Position numbers and translations under genes: made by a program. A stretch of 64,000 nt of DNA from Desulfobulbaceae bacterium. GTDB taxonomy: Bacteria; Bacteroidota; Ignavibacteria; Kapaibacteriales; UBA2268. The notes under the pieces are model-generated. The model did not search any database. It was given only the letters and a program-made list of their open reading frames with translations, and was not told the origin of the DNA. Below, piece by piece: positions 1 to 9,780 of the stretch (positions are counted from its first letter, which is position 1; each line of letters begins with the position of its first letter). The stretch covers positions 255,973 to 319,972 of the forward strand of contig JAGXRP010000033.1 of the NCBI GenBank assembly GCA_018335795.1, read 5' to 3'.

Positions 1-2380
1 CTTCTAACACAACAGTATCACCAAAACAAGCCGGATTTCGACTTTTAAGTATAAAACTTATATCTGGATTCGAGTTAACATTTACAGAAACAGCTTTTGA
101 AACATCTGCACAATGAGGTGTTTTCTCGGCAACGTGGTATTCACCTCGTTTATTTATCGCCCTCTCTGTAGCGACAACTCCATCATGCCAGATATAAGAA
201 GCATTTGGTTCGATGTTCAATATTTCAGCCCGAATTTCTTCACCTTCACAAAGATTTATTTTTTTATCTATGTTGAGCATGATTTCTGATGGTGTGCAAT
301 CATGAATTTTGCATCTCCAAATACCTCTGCCAAAAGTTGATACAAGTAATTCTCCTGTTAGATATGAAATTTCTATGTCTGAAATAATGCATTGAGGCAG
401 TTGATTATTAAAGGCAATCCATTTTTCTGAGCCATTTTCTAATTTCCAAACTCCAATATCGCTCGCTAAATAATAGCATTGCTCGAGACTGTCGCAAACA
501 ATCCTGTTCAGGTGTATATTCATCAAATTGTAAGTCATTGAAATTAAAGATTTGTTTTTAAATTTAAAGACTTTATTCTCTCTTGAGTATCCGCCAACTG
601 TAAAAATTATACCGTCATTCAATATGATGGAATTGACTATGAGACCCTCATCTAAGTCAAGAACTTTACTTGATATACCAGAATGAAATCTATAAATGCT
701 ATTTCTTTTGGCAAAATAAATGGTATCATTAACAACAGTAACAGCAGAAATCAAGATACCATCATCAATTTGAGTCAATTTCTCGTAAGCATTACTCTTA
801 TAATTGATTTTCCATAAGTTTATGTACCCGGTTACAAATTCACCTTGATAATTTCGAATATCCACAACCCAAGGTTTAGGCTCTTTGATGGAAAAAGTAA
901 GGTAATCAGATTTGACAGTTAAAGCGCCATCATCGGAGTGGGCTACCCGTCCGCCTTCTGCGGTCATCATTATGTTTAAGGGGTTTTCCAAATCAAATAC
1001 AGATTCCATTCCATCGCCACCCAAGACCTGAGTCCATTCTTTATAAAAATAACGGAATGTACCATTATCTTGAGTTCCTGCTAATATAACATTTGGATTA
1101 AAAGGATGTAGAGAAAGCCTGTAAACTTGAGATATATTCATATTCCTCGACATCAATTCCCACTCAGTACTTCTTCGCATCTTCCGGTACAAACCGCCAT
1201 CATTACATACCCAAATAGAGCTGTCATGAGGATTCATTTCAATATTGTGTTGGTCTTTGTGAATCAATTCATTTTCGTCAACATTTTCAAGATTACTAAG
1301 TTTGAATGTGTTCAAAATCAACCCACCGGCATAAATTGTCTGGTCGAAAGGGTCAGCAAAAAGTGAGAGATTATAATATCCTTGCGCTTCAACAACATCT
1401 TTTAATTGCAATGGGATGTATGTTTTACTTGACAAATCGTATATACCGAATACACCTTGAGCAAAAGTTGCTTTTTGCGCTCCTAATATCAAAATCTTAT
1501 TTTTTTCAATCTGTTCAAACTCCATTCGGACAGCATTTGGGAAAGTAATTAATGTATCTAATTTACTTGAATGAAATCTGTACCTATACAATCCGATCCC
1601 GCCGTTTAATTTGAAAGTGGATATATAAATAATATCAGGATCAAACTCATCAAATACCATAGACCCACATTCGGCACCTTCTAAAGCCAAGAAATTCCAT
1701 TTGATTCCCAAATCGTCAGAATAAATTATACCTTCAGATGTAGATGCGAACAACAATGAATCTGAATTTGGATGCCATAAAACATTTTTAATGAAGTAAA
1801 AAGGGATGTCCGTAAATGGGTCAACAATCCTCCAATTCATTCCTTGGTCGGTAGAAATCATGATTCCGAGTGAATATCCTCCCTGAAATTCTCGAGCATG
1901 AGCGTCTCCCGTCGCTATGGCAATCGTTTTGTTATTATTGGGATTGATTGAAATATCACTAATTCCTATCGAAAGTACGTTCGTGATTTCAGGGGAATAG
2001 AATGTTGCACCGGCATCTTTACTAATCCATAAGCCTCCGGAAGCAGTTCCTGTATAAATGATGTTTGGGTCTGTTGGGTCGAATCGAACTACATTTATTC
2101 TTCCCAATCCAAACATAACAGGGTCTTTTGTTGTATCCGGTAAAAATGGACCCATAGGCTCCCAGATAAATTTTTGAAGTAGTTGTTCTTGCTCTTTAGA
2201 AATTTGGAAATATTCTTTAACAATATCAAACGCTTTGGGTACTTCAGGAATTGAATATCTGGATTCGTGGAAATATTTGGCTCTTTTGGTAGATTTACTG
2301 CCGGTATTTGAAAATAATGCCGATACATTTAAACATATCGGCATTACAATTAGTAAAATATATACTGTAAACAGTCTCAC
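1..2380 (-). CDS. Secreted BNR/sortilin-like repeat protein, partial (3' end outside window)
   Basis: The frame is open from a GTG at 2380 to the left edge (793 codons, no stop), so the C-terminus is missing. The first ~21 residues form a signal peptide (hydrophobic core ILLIVMPICL, cleavage after VSA). The body is a beta-propeller-type protein of the Asp-box/VPS10 class. Motifs such as TASGGLWISKDAGATF (about residue 105), ISTDQGMNW and CNDGGLY match positions in the neighbouring gene, as do GRINVVRFDPTDPNIIY and GTQDNGTFR. The last visible part looks like Ig/PKD-type modules (NPACFGDTVVLE). GTG is chosen because it begins one base after the stop of the upstream gene and gives a good signal peptide; the ATG overlapping that stop is itself followed by TGA. 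A type IX sorting domain probably lies beyond the edge (inference from the paralogue). Substrate or ligand unknown. Confidence 0.85.
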   Translation of the reverse strand, partial: MRLFTVYILLIVMPICLNVSALFSNTGSKSTKRAKYFHESRYSIPEVPKAFDIVKEYFQISKEQEQLLQKFIWEPMGPFLPDTTKDPVMFGLGRINVVRFDPTDPNIIYTGTASGGLWISKDAGATFYSPEITNVLSIGISDISINPNNNKTIAIATGDAHAREFQGGYSLGIMISTDQGMNWRIVDPFTDIPFYFIKNVLWHPNSDSLLFASTSEGIIYSDDLGIKWNFLALEGAECGSMVFDEFDPDIIYISTFKLNGGIGLYRYRFHSSKLDTLITFPNAVRMEFEQIEKNKILILGAQKATFAQGVFGIYDLSSKTYIPLQLKDVVEAQGYYNLSLFADPFDQTIYAGGLILNTFKLSNLENVDENELIHKDQHNIEMNPHDSSIWVCNDGGLYRKMRRSTEWELMSRNMNISQVYRLSLHPFNPNVILAGTQDNGTFRYFYKEWTQVLGGDGMESVFDLENPLNIMMTAEGGRVAHSDDGALTVKSDYLTFSIKEPKPWVVDIRNYQGEFVTGYINLWKINYKSNAYEKLTQIDDGILISAVTVVNDTIYFAKRNSIYRFHSGISSKVLDLDEGLIVNSIILNDGIIFTVGGYSRENKVFKFKNKSLISMTYNLMNIHLNRIVCDSLEQCYYLASDIGVWKLENGSEKWIAFNNQLPQCIISDIEISYLTGELLVSTFGRGIWRCKIHDCTPSEIMLNIDKKINLCEGEEIRAEILNIEPNASYIWHDGVVATERAINKRGEYHVAEKTPHCADVSKAVSVNVNSNPDISFILKSRNPACFGDTVVLE

Positions 2381-2381
2381 A

Positions 2382-5300
2382 TCAGTTAGTAATTATTAGC
2401 TGTTGGACGATTTTCTTGTCTGTACTACTTACTACAATTTTGTAAACTCCGTTTGGGTATTTACTTGTATTTAATGAATGGTTAAGTTCATTTCCAACAT
2501 CAAACCTTAACAACTCTCTTCCGATAGCATCATAAACTACCAATTCTTTAGCATTCAATTCAGGAGATAGTATGATACTGACATAATCACGAGCAGGATT
2601 CGGTACAATTTGTATATATTGTGCATATACATCATTATATATACTTGTTTCAATCATTAATGGTTCGGATTTTGAAGAACAACCGTATTCATTGAATGTC
2701 TCTACTTCGTATTTCCCAATCAAAGTTAATTCGATAGCGATGGTATCAGAATTCTCAATATATTTATCGTTGAAATACCATTTGTAGGAAACAGCTTCAG
2801 TTGATTTGAGATAATTTTGAGCAAAGTAGATATGTGGTTTCTCAGGAAATTCGGCTTGGGCAACGATAAAAGGACCTGCTTTGACAGGGCAATCATCTTT
2901 TGTAACCGCTGTAACCCAATACTCTCCCGGTTCACTAACAACTATTTTTGCGGTTGTTGCTCCGGTTGACCATTTGTAATCTTTAAATCCGAAATTGGCA
3001 TATAGACTTATTTCACTTTGCCCGCAAATGACTCCTGTTCCTGCACCATTATGTTTAATTTCAAATTCTGAAACAGGGGTTACGTTTACAGTAATGAAAT
3101 CAGACCGTTCACTACATCCCTCAGCGTTGCGCACATTTACATAATAGGAACCTGATTCTTTCGCCCAGATTGTTTTTGTGGTTTCACCATTTGACCATCT
3201 AAAATCGTAATATTCACCTTGAAGCGTTAGCTTTACGCTATCCTGACCTTGACAAAATGCAAGTGGTCCTATGTATGTAAATTCCGGTTTTTCCATATTA
3301 CAATCAAAAACTTCCGAAGACCAAACGCCTCTGCCGTGAGTTCCTACATAAATCCTTCCTTCATTATAGCTAATTTTCATATCGTTAACTACAACCGGTG
3401 GTAAACCAACATTCAAAACCTGCCATTCGTTGAGCAATGGGTCAAAAGACATCACTCCTACATCAGTTCCGATATAAAGAGTACGAGCAGAATTCTTATA
3501 GTATATAATTGAACTCACAGGAACGTTGGGTAAATTATATGAAATATTCTGAACTTTGTCACCATTGATTTCAAAAACTTTATTTCCCTCAGAATATCCG
3601 CTTAGAGTAACCCAGAGTCTTTCCGGGTTCTTATCATCAATAGCAATTCCTTTAATTTGTGAACTGCCAGTAAATATCACTTTCCAAGTTTCCCCTTCAT
3701 CTTTAGTGACATACAAATCCGAAGCAGTAGCTGTATATATAACATTTGTATCTGAAGGAGCAACTGCAATTACATTGAGTGGAAATCGATCAATTGAAGA
3801 TATTTTTCTCCAATTTGAACCTCTGTTTTCAGTTTTATAGATATTTCGATAACCAACATAAAGGCTGCGACTATTTTGTGGATTCATTACAAATGGTGCA
3901 ACCCAAGCTGAACTTTCATTAGTAAATCTACCGGTATGTAGAATACGATTGAATGAATTTCCACCGTTAACAGAACGATAAATACTACCATTTTGCATAC
4001 TTGTATATAAATATTGAGGATTTTCAGAATCAATAATCGGCACCATACCATCTCCACCATTGATATGATACCATTTGCCGTTTTTCAGGATATGAGAACC
4101 ATTGTCTTGTGTACCTAATGCAATGTAACCAGGCTCGGTTTGAGAAATGTCAATACTCCATAATTGAGTAATTCCCATACCGGAGCTTATGTCTTTCCAT
4201 GAAGAGCCATTGTTACTTGAAATATACAATCCACCATCGTTTGCAGAGTATAAATCTAAATTTAGTGGATTAATAACTAAATTGTGTTGGTCTGCATGAA
4301 CAAACGGAAGACCATTGGAACCTGTCCAATGATTCAACAATTGCCAATTTTTACCTCCATTCATACTTTTCCAAATATGAATACCGCCTACATACAATTG
4401 GTCCTTATCAACAGGCGAAACAGCAAAAGCTAAATCATAAAACCCTTGTCCGGTATTACCTTCACCATTGACATTAATACTCAAAATATTTGGAGAATTT
4501 GCAATTAATTCAAAAGTACTTCCTGCATCGGTAGAACGGAAAATACCATGGAAACTTCCACTACTGCTATTTGCACCCAAAAGGTAAATATAATTTGCAT
4601 CATGCGGCGTTACTCCAATTTCTAATCTAACTGCTCCATTGAAACGTCGAACAAATTGCCAAGTGTTACCACCATCTGTGCTTTTGTAAAATTCGGCTTC
4701 AGAAAATGAAGAATAAAATCCTGAAGTGACCGCATAAACAATACTCGGGTCATCAGGCTTAAACTCCATTCGTTTGACAAAACGAGTTGAATATACTCTC
4801 ACCCATTCATTACCACCGTCAGTTGTCTTGAAAATACCATTTGAACCACCTACAATAACGATATTATCATCTTCGGGATGGATCAAAATGCGTGAAGCTA
4901 AAACTCTTTGGGGGACTTCATAATCAAGCCCAATTGATGCCCAACTTTTTCCGCCATCAGTAGATTTCAAAACCCCAATTGAGTAAGTTCTTGATTGAAA
5001 GTGACCATTATCATCACCTGTGGCTGCATACATCAAATCAGGATTATTTTTGGAAATAGCTATATCGCTTATACCTAAAGAAAGAACATCAGTAAATTGA
5101 AGTAATTCCCAAGTTCCACCTTTATTTGTGCTTTTCCAAATACCTCCGCTTGCAGAACCTGCAAAAATAACATCACTATTTGTTGGATGCATCCTAATTA
5201 CATTCAAGCGACCGATGCCTGATGATTGGTAGCTAAGTAAATTCTCGGGAACTACTTTTGGGCCTTCTTCTCGCCAAAAGTAAGTTTTTTGTAATTGGTT

Positions 5301-5603
5301 ATTGTCTTTTTGCTCTTGAAGGAATTGGCTGTAACTTGTCATTACATCATAGGCATCGGGAAAGATTCCACTTGGATATACTCTTTCGCCCCAAAAATGC
5401 TCCCACCTTTTGAATTGCTTCCAACCAGAACCTTTTGTTTGCGCTTTGTCGCTCCAATATTGATTATAAGCATTTTGAACCGCAAAGAAATTGTCCACAC
5501 TATCCTTCGGTACTAAATGATACCAAGGATGTGCAATTGCAGGAATGGAAATAATGAAACCTAGTAATAGAGATAGTTTTAATATATTTTTTATCTTAGT
5601 CAT
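2382..5603 (-). CDS. T9SS-sorted secreted protein with BNR/Asp-box repeats and Ig-like modules
   Basis: About 1073 residues. An N-terminal signal peptide (hydrophobic LSLLLGFIISIPAIA) is followed by roughly ten Asp-box-like repeats of the S/T-x-D/N-x-G-x-x-W/F type, for example STNKGGTW, KSTDGGKSW, KTTDGGNEW, RSTDAGSTF and VTKDEGETW. This is the sialidase/sortilin beta-propeller signature. Two or three Ig/PKD-like modules follow (FCQGQDSVKLTL, then CGQSEISLYANF). The final ~75 residues are a type IX secretion sorting domain: VPNPARDYVSI, then a VYDAIGREL strand, then YPNGVYKIVV. It is therefore expected to be exported by Sec, then by T9SS to the cell surface or medium. I took the Met at 5603; an in-frame ATG at 5618 would add five residues (MCYNI) but sits very close to the likely transcription start. 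The downstream neighbour is a paralogue. Catalytic sialidase residues are not evident, so an enzymatic role should not be assumed. Confidence 0.9.
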   Translation of the reverse strand: MTKIKNILKLSLLLGFIISIPAIAHPWYHLVPKDSVDNFFAVQNAYNQYWSDKAQTKGSGWKQFKRWEHFWGERVYPSGIFPDAYDVMTSYSQFLQEQKDNNQLQKTYFWREEGPKVVPENLLSYQSSGIGRLNVIRMHPTNSDVIFAGSASGGIWKSTNKGGTWELLQFTDVLSLGISDIAISKNNPDLMYAATGDDNGHFQSRTYSIGVLKSTDGGKSWASIGLDYEVPQRVLASRILIHPEDDNIVIVGGSNGIFKTTDGGNEWVRVYSTRFVKRMEFKPDDPSIVYAVTSGFYSSFSEAEFYKSTDGGNTWQFVRRFNGAVRLEIGVTPHDANYIYLLGANSSSGSFHGIFRSTDAGSTFELIANSPNILSINVNGEGNTGQGFYDLAFAVSPVDKDQLYVGGIHIWKSMNGGKNWQLLNHWTGSNGLPFVHADQHNLVINPLNLDLYSANDGGLYISSNNGSSWKDISSGMGITQLWSIDISQTEPGYIALGTQDNGSHILKNGKWYHINGGDGMVPIIDSENPQYLYTSMQNGSIYRSVNGGNSFNRILHTGRFTNESSAWVAPFVMNPQNSRSLYVGYRNIYKTENRGSNWRKISSIDRFPLNVIAVAPSDTNVIYTATASDLYVTKDEGETWKVIFTGSSQIKGIAIDDKNPERLWVTLSGYSEGNKVFEINGDKVQNISYNLPNVPVSSIIYYKNSARTLYIGTDVGVMSFDPLLNEWQVLNVGLPPVVVNDMKISYNEGRIYVGTHGRGVWSSEVFDCNMEKPEFTYIGPLAFCQGQDSVKLTLQGEYYDFRWSNGETTKTIWAKESGSYYVNVRNAEGCSERSDFITVNVTPVSEFEIKHNGAGTGVICGQSEISLYANFGFKDYKWSTGATTAKIVVSEPGEYWVTAVTKDDCPVKAGPFIVAQAEFPEKPHIYFAQNYLKSTEAVSYKWYFNDKYIENSDTIAIELTLIGKYEVETFNEYGCSSKSEPLMIETSIYNDVYAQYIQIVPNPARDYVSIILSPELNAKELVVYDAIGRELLRFDVGNELNHSLNTSKYPNGVYKIVVSSTDKKIVQQLIITN

Positions 5604-5716
5604 GATATTATAACACATATTTTTAAAAAACGTTTCAAAATAAAATGTAATTTAACATTTTTGCACGATTTTTGAATAGTAAAAAGATTGTCAATCTCAA
5701 AAAAGAATAAATATTT

Positions 5717-7996
5717 ATGTTATTAAGTGCCTGTATTATTGCAAAAAACGAAACTTTAAACATTTCGCAATGTATAGATTCAATTAAAGCATATTGTGAC
5801 GAAATCATAGTTTTAGACACAGGTTCGGAAGATGACACAGCCCATAAAGCTATTGCAGCAGGAGCAAAAGTATTTAATTATAGTTGGCGTAATGATTTCG
5901 CTAATGCAAGGAACAAAGCTATCGATTATGCCTTGGGAAATTTTATCTTAGTGATTGACGCTGACGAAGAATTACAGGCAGACTCTCCTATCAGAGAAAT
6001 TTTAGCAATAACTAAAACTAAAATCGGCGGCATATTAGTAAATGTTATATCATCAGCAAATATGATTGATGGGCAATCTCAGACATTTGTGTCTCCCCAA
6101 CTCAGGATTTTTAGAAATCATCAGGGCTTCAAATTCGAGGGCAAAATTCATGAGCAAATAGCAAAATCTATTTTGAAATCGGGTTTTGAAATTGTAAAAA
6201 GCGATTTGAAGATTATTCATCATGGCTATAATTTGCCAAAACATCTGCTCGACAAAAAGCATCTCAGAAACCTTGAAATGCTCAATGATGATGAATTAAT
6301 AGCACGCAACCCTATTTATCATTTTCATCGAGCCAAAACATACTTAGCACTCGGGGATTTGGTCAAATCAGAACAGGACATAACAGAGGCAATTAAGAAA
6401 GTTGCAAAAACACATGTTTCATACCCTACAATATTGAATTATGCTTCTACAATTGCCCAACGCAAAGGTGAATTTCAAAATTCTTATTTTTATTCTACTG
6501 AATCATTGAAGATTGAGCCGAATCAAGTTACTGCACATCTTAAACTTGCAGAATTATTTCTCAATGCAAATGATTTCACTCAGGCTGCAAAACATTATCA
6601 AATCATATTTGACATGCAAAAGGATGATTGTAAAAAAGTAAGCGTAGGTGGAGATTTAGAAATCTCTGAAGATGTTTTTTTACCCAAAATGGCATATTGT
6701 TATCATCGAACAAACAATTCTGGGAAAGCAAATCAACTTTTGGAGCAATTTATCGCTAGCAATCCGAAGAATATTGATGCAAAAATGGTCAAATTGAATT
6801 TTTTGTTAAGAGAAGGAAAAACCGAAGAATTTATGAACTTACTCATTGAAATAAGTCGCATAATACCTAATGAGCCTACAATTATAAACTTAAAATCTAT
6901 ATACAGCCACACTGAAACTTCCGAATTCAAGCAAAAGAATCCCAAAATTTCGCTTTCGATGATAGTCAAAAACGAAGAGAAAATGCTCGAAGGGTGCTTA
7001 GATTCAGTCAAATCATTTGTGGATGAAATTGTGATAGTTGACACAGGCTCCACAGATAAAACATTTGAAATCGCTAATAAATACAATGCAAAAGTGTTAC
7101 ATTTTGATTGGAATGATCATTTTTCGGATGCCCGAAACTTCGCACTAAAACATACGAGCGGAGATTGGGTACTTTATCTTGATGCTGACGAAAGACTAAA
7201 AAACATTAACTATTCTTCGATTCGGAATATTCTCGATACTGCCTCTGAAGATGTTGGCGCCTTGCTTTGTACGATTGAAAGTTTGCACAGAAAAGATGAT
7301 GGAAGTTCGGAGATGCACAGAGGTTCGTATCCGCGATTATTTCGGAATTATGGCTATCCGACCATAAAATTCACAGGCAAAGTTCACGAACAAATCACTC
7401 CTGCTCTAAGGCAATTGAACAAGCAAATTATCGAATCAGACATCGTAATCGAACATCTTGGATATAATTTTGATTTGCAAACTATTCGTGATAAAACGAT
7501 ACGCAATTATCAACTGCTGATAAAGCAAGTTAATGATGAACCTACGAACGGATATGCATGGTTTCAACTCGGACAAACGTTGGGAAGATTGAAATTGGTC
7601 GAGCAATCAATAATGGCACTCGAATTTGCAATAGGAACTGATACCTTGTCCGACAGCATAAAAGCTGCAACTTATACCTCATTGTCTCAACTCAAAGGAA
7701 TCATGAAGGAATTTGACAAAGCACTAACCTTTGCAGAGAAATCATTGCAAATTTCATCGAATCAATTATTTGCAAGAAATCTTAAAGCTTATGCTTTACT
7801 TCATTTGGGTCGTTTTGGGCAAGCCCAGGCAGCATTTGAGGAAATTCTTGCAACATTTGATAAAAAAGCAAATTCGCAGGTAGCTTTTGATATCGAAGTG
7901 CCGAAAAGTATTGTTTTAAAAGGATTGGAAATGGCTAAAAATAGAACTCTTAACTTTAGATTTGACCAAAATAGCTTTGATTTCATAAAGTTCTAA
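5717..7996 (+). CDS. Tandem family 2 glycosyltransferase with TPR repeats
   Basis: 759 residues built as an internal duplication. Domain 1 (about 1-230) begins LSACIIAKNE and carries IVLDTGSEDDT and the metal-binding IDADEEL (about residue 81). TPR-like helices follow (about 230-400). Domain 2 (about 409-600) begins LSMIVKNEE with IVDTGSTDKT and LDADERL (about residue 489), then more TPR helices to the end. Both domains retain the GT-A DxD-like motif and the W-(R/N)-(N/D)-x-F-(A/S)-(N/D)-ARN motif typical of SunS-like/TPR glycosyltransferases. Family members transfer sugars to proteins, peptides or polysaccharide; the acceptor cannot be read here. No signal peptide, so cytoplasmic. It is transcribed alone, divergently from the T9SS protein gene, and its last 81 bases overlap the convergent lipoprotein gene. 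Confidence 0.88.
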   Translation: MLLSACIIAKNETLNISQCIDSIKAYCDEIIVLDTGSEDDTAHKAIAAGAKVFNYSWRNDFANARNKAIDYALGNFILVIDADEELQADSPIREILAITKTKIGGILVNVISSANMIDGQSQTFVSPQLRIFRNHQGFKFEGKIHEQIAKSILKSGFEIVKSDLKIIHHGYNLPKHLLDKKHLRNLEMLNDDELIARNPIYHFHRAKTYLALGDLVKSEQDITEAIKKVAKTHVSYPTILNYASTIAQRKGEFQNSYFYSTESLKIEPNQVTAHLKLAELFLNANDFTQAAKHYQIIFDMQKDDCKKVSVGGDLEISEDVFLPKMAYCYHRTNNSGKANQLLEQFIASNPKNIDAKMVKLNFLLREGKTEEFMNLLIEISRIIPNEPTIINLKSIYSHTETSEFKQKNPKISLSMIVKNEEKMLEGCLDSVKSFVDEIVIVDTGSTDKTFEIANKYNAKVLHFDWNDHFSDARNFALKHTSGDWVLYLDADERLKNINYSSIRNILDTASEDVGALLCTIESLHRKDDGSSEMHRGSYPRLFRNYGYPTIKFTGKVHEQITPALRQLNKQIIESDIVIEHLGYNFDLQTIRDKTIRNYQLLIKQVNDEPTNGYAWFQLGQTLGRLKLVEQSIMALEFAIGTDTLSDSIKAATYTSLSQLKGIMKEFDKALTFAEKSLQISSNQLFARNLKAYALLHLGRFGQAQAAFEEILATFDKKANSQVAFDIEVPKSIVLKGLEMAKNRTLNFRFDQNSFDFIKF

Positions 7997-8371
7997 GTCG
8001 TAAAATTCGTAGGATTTGAACAAAAAAGTAGAATTATTGGAGTTGAATTCCAAGTCGTATTCCAAGCCTGTTTCGCATTTGAGATTTAAATTTATATCAT
8101 TATCGGAGTAAATCCACTGCCCAGAATCAGCGATATTATCTTGATTAGTACTTCTTATCAACTTAAAATATCCGTTTTCTAAAATTGTAAGTTTAACTTG
8201 ATAATTTTCAGGAACTTCAACCACGTATGAATCGGGTTTGCTAACTAAAGTAACATTTTCAGAGACCCATGTACCAACAAATTTTGATTCGTTTTTTGAA
8301 GGAGCATTTATTTCACTGCAAGAATTCAGAATCATCAATCCAAAGATTACCGAAATTAAATATATTTTCAT
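7916..8371 (-). CDS. Putative lipoprotein, lipocalin-like size, unknown function
   Basis: From the Met at 8371 the product is 151 residues with a signal-peptidase-II signal: MKIYLISVIFGLMILNSC, lipobox L-N-S-C, lipidated Cys at residue 18. The frame is open upstream to 8452, but that extension would overlap argD and hide the signal, so 8371 is preferred (ATG at 8386 is an alternative). The mature part has FVGTWVSENVTL near its start and alternating beta-type segments ending in SGQWIYSDNDINL. This resembles small lipocalin-like or DUF-type outer-membrane lipoproteins of Bacteroidota, but I recognise no family. The 3' end runs 81 bases into the glycosyltransferase gene on the other strand. It lies 67 bases downstream of argD in the same direction. 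Confidence 0.7.
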   Translation of the reverse strand: MKIYLISVIFGLMILNSCSEINAPSKNESKFVGTWVSENVTLVSKPDSYVVEVPENYQVKLTILENGYFKLIRSTNQDNIADSGQWIYSDNDINLNLKCETGLEYDLEFNSNNSTFLFKSYEFYDLELYEIKAILVKSKVKSSIFSHFQSF

Positions 8372-8438
8372 TTTTTCACATTTCATATAGTCAAAATACG
8401 TTTTGAAACATGAAAAAGTTACATTTCTATTAGCTAAA

Positions 8439-9644
8439 TTATTGAATATCAATAGAATCTAAGGCTTTTTGTAAGATAGTAACGAATTCATTAATCTCCG
8501 TTTTCCCAACTATCAGAGGTGGCACCATCCTCAAAACATTGCCGGAAGCAGCATTGGCAATAGCTTTCCTTTCAAGTAGTGCATTTACGAGCAAACCCGC
8601 ATCAAATGATAATAACAATCCGCACATCAGTCCAAGACCGCGTACTTGCAACACTTTTTTGGGATTGGTTGCATGGATTTTTTCAAGCTCCCGACGGAAA
8701 TATTCGCCCATAGATTGGACATGCTCCATTAGACCACTTTCGAGTTCTTCAAGTACAACCATTCCCGTTGCACATGCAACTGCATTACCGCCATATGTCG
8801 TACCATGCATTCCGGTTTCCCAAATATCGCTCAGATTTTCATCAACTAATAATCCGCCTAAAGGTAATCCGCCACCCATACCTTTTGCCATTATTATTAC
8901 ATCGGGACGAATGTTCCAATGTTCAAAAGCGAATAGACGTCCTGACCTGCCAATCCCACATTGAACTTCATCTGCGATTAAGAGGAAATTATGAACAGAC
9001 TTCAATTCCATTAGCATTTCCACAAATTCCGGTGTCAGTATCGAAATTCCGCCTTCGCCCTGAATAAATTCCAAAACTACTCCCGCTGTATCGGAGTTAA
9101 CGCTACTCATCAATGTTTCGATGTCATTTAGCGGTATCACTTGAGTATTCGGCAAGAATGGTCCCATTGTATCTTTGTATCGCGGTTTATCCATTATTGA
9201 CAAAGCCCCATAAGTTCTACCGTGAAACCCACCACTAAACGCAAGAATATTCGTCTTCTTGTTCTTTAATCCCCATCTACGGATTAGTTTGATTGCTGCT
9301 TCGGTGGCTTCAGTCCCGGAATTAGTAAAAAATACTTTGCTAAAGCCTGACATTCTACACAGATTTTGAGCTAATTTGATTTGTGTATCTTGGTAAAAAT
9401 AATTGGATACGTGCATATATCGGAATATTTGCTCTTGAACTGCGTTGATTATTCTCGGATGCGAATGTCCCAAAGCATTGACAGCTATCCCTGCTAAAAA
9501 ATCTAAATATTCATTGCCATTTATATCTATGACTCGGCAACCGACTGCTTTGTCAATCACAATCGGAAGTCTTTTATATGTGTTTAGAATGTAATCATGT
9601 TCGCTTTCAATCAACGAACTTCTATCATTTTCAATAGCTTGCAT
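8439..9644 (-). CDS. argD: Acetylornithine/succinyldiaminopimelate aminotransferase family
   Basis: 401-residue class III PLP-dependent aminotransferase of the ArgD type. Visible signatures: VDINGNEYLDFLAGIAVNALGHSHP-like N-terminus, FTNSGTEATEAAIKL (PLP phosphate binding), GFHGRTYGALS, IADEVQCGIGRSG and the Schiff-base lysine in MAKGMGGGLPLG (about residue 252). Length matches ArgD (about 390-405). It would convert N-acetylglutamate semialdehyde to N-acetylornithine in arginine synthesis and may also serve lysine synthesis (dapF is elsewhere in the window). Paralogues such as ornithine or 4-aminobutyrate aminotransferases share these motifs; length and the LAGIAVNALGH segment favour ArgD. 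ATG at 9644 is preceded by an AGG-containing stretch. The next gene upstream, dtd, is divergent. Confidence 0.88.
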   Translation of the reverse strand: MQAIENDRSSLIESEHDYILNTYKRLPIVIDKAVGCRVIDINGNEYLDFLAGIAVNALGHSHPRIINAVQEQIFRYMHVSNYFYQDTQIKLAQNLCRMSGFSKVFFTNSGTEATEAAIKLIRRWGLKNKKTNILAFSGGFHGRTYGALSIMDKPRYKDTMGPFLPNTQVIPLNDIETLMSSVNSDTAGVVLEFIQGEGGISILTPEFVEMLMELKSVHNFLLIADEVQCGIGRSGRLFAFEHWNIRPDVIIMAKGMGGGLPLGGLLVDENLSDIWETGMHGTTYGGNAVACATGMVVLEELESGLMEHVQSMGEYFRRELEKIHATNPKKVLQVRGLGLMCGLLLSFDAGLLVNALLERKAIANAASGNVLRMVPPLIVGKTEINEFVTILQKALDSIDIQ

Positions 9645-9780
9645 AATTTACCTAAGAATTATTGTTTGTAATTTGATAATTTTGTTCAAATGATTTAGTA
9701 TAAACTTATCAAATAATAAGTTATTTTGCAAATTTGAAAAAATCAATTGATGTTTAAGAAATTTGAGTGGATTAGTATAT

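Noticed and set aside
1127-1548. Plus-strand open frames of about 80 codons inside the partial BNR gene
   Set aside because: They lie opposite a continuous minus-strand frame that encodes clear repeat motifs; composition is that of a shadow frame.
5646-5665. Inverted repeat AAAATGT-AATTTA-ACATTTT between the T9SS gene and the glycosyltransferase
   Set aside because: Seven-base AT-only arms in a very AT-rich gap; expected by chance, no matching sites seen elsewhere.
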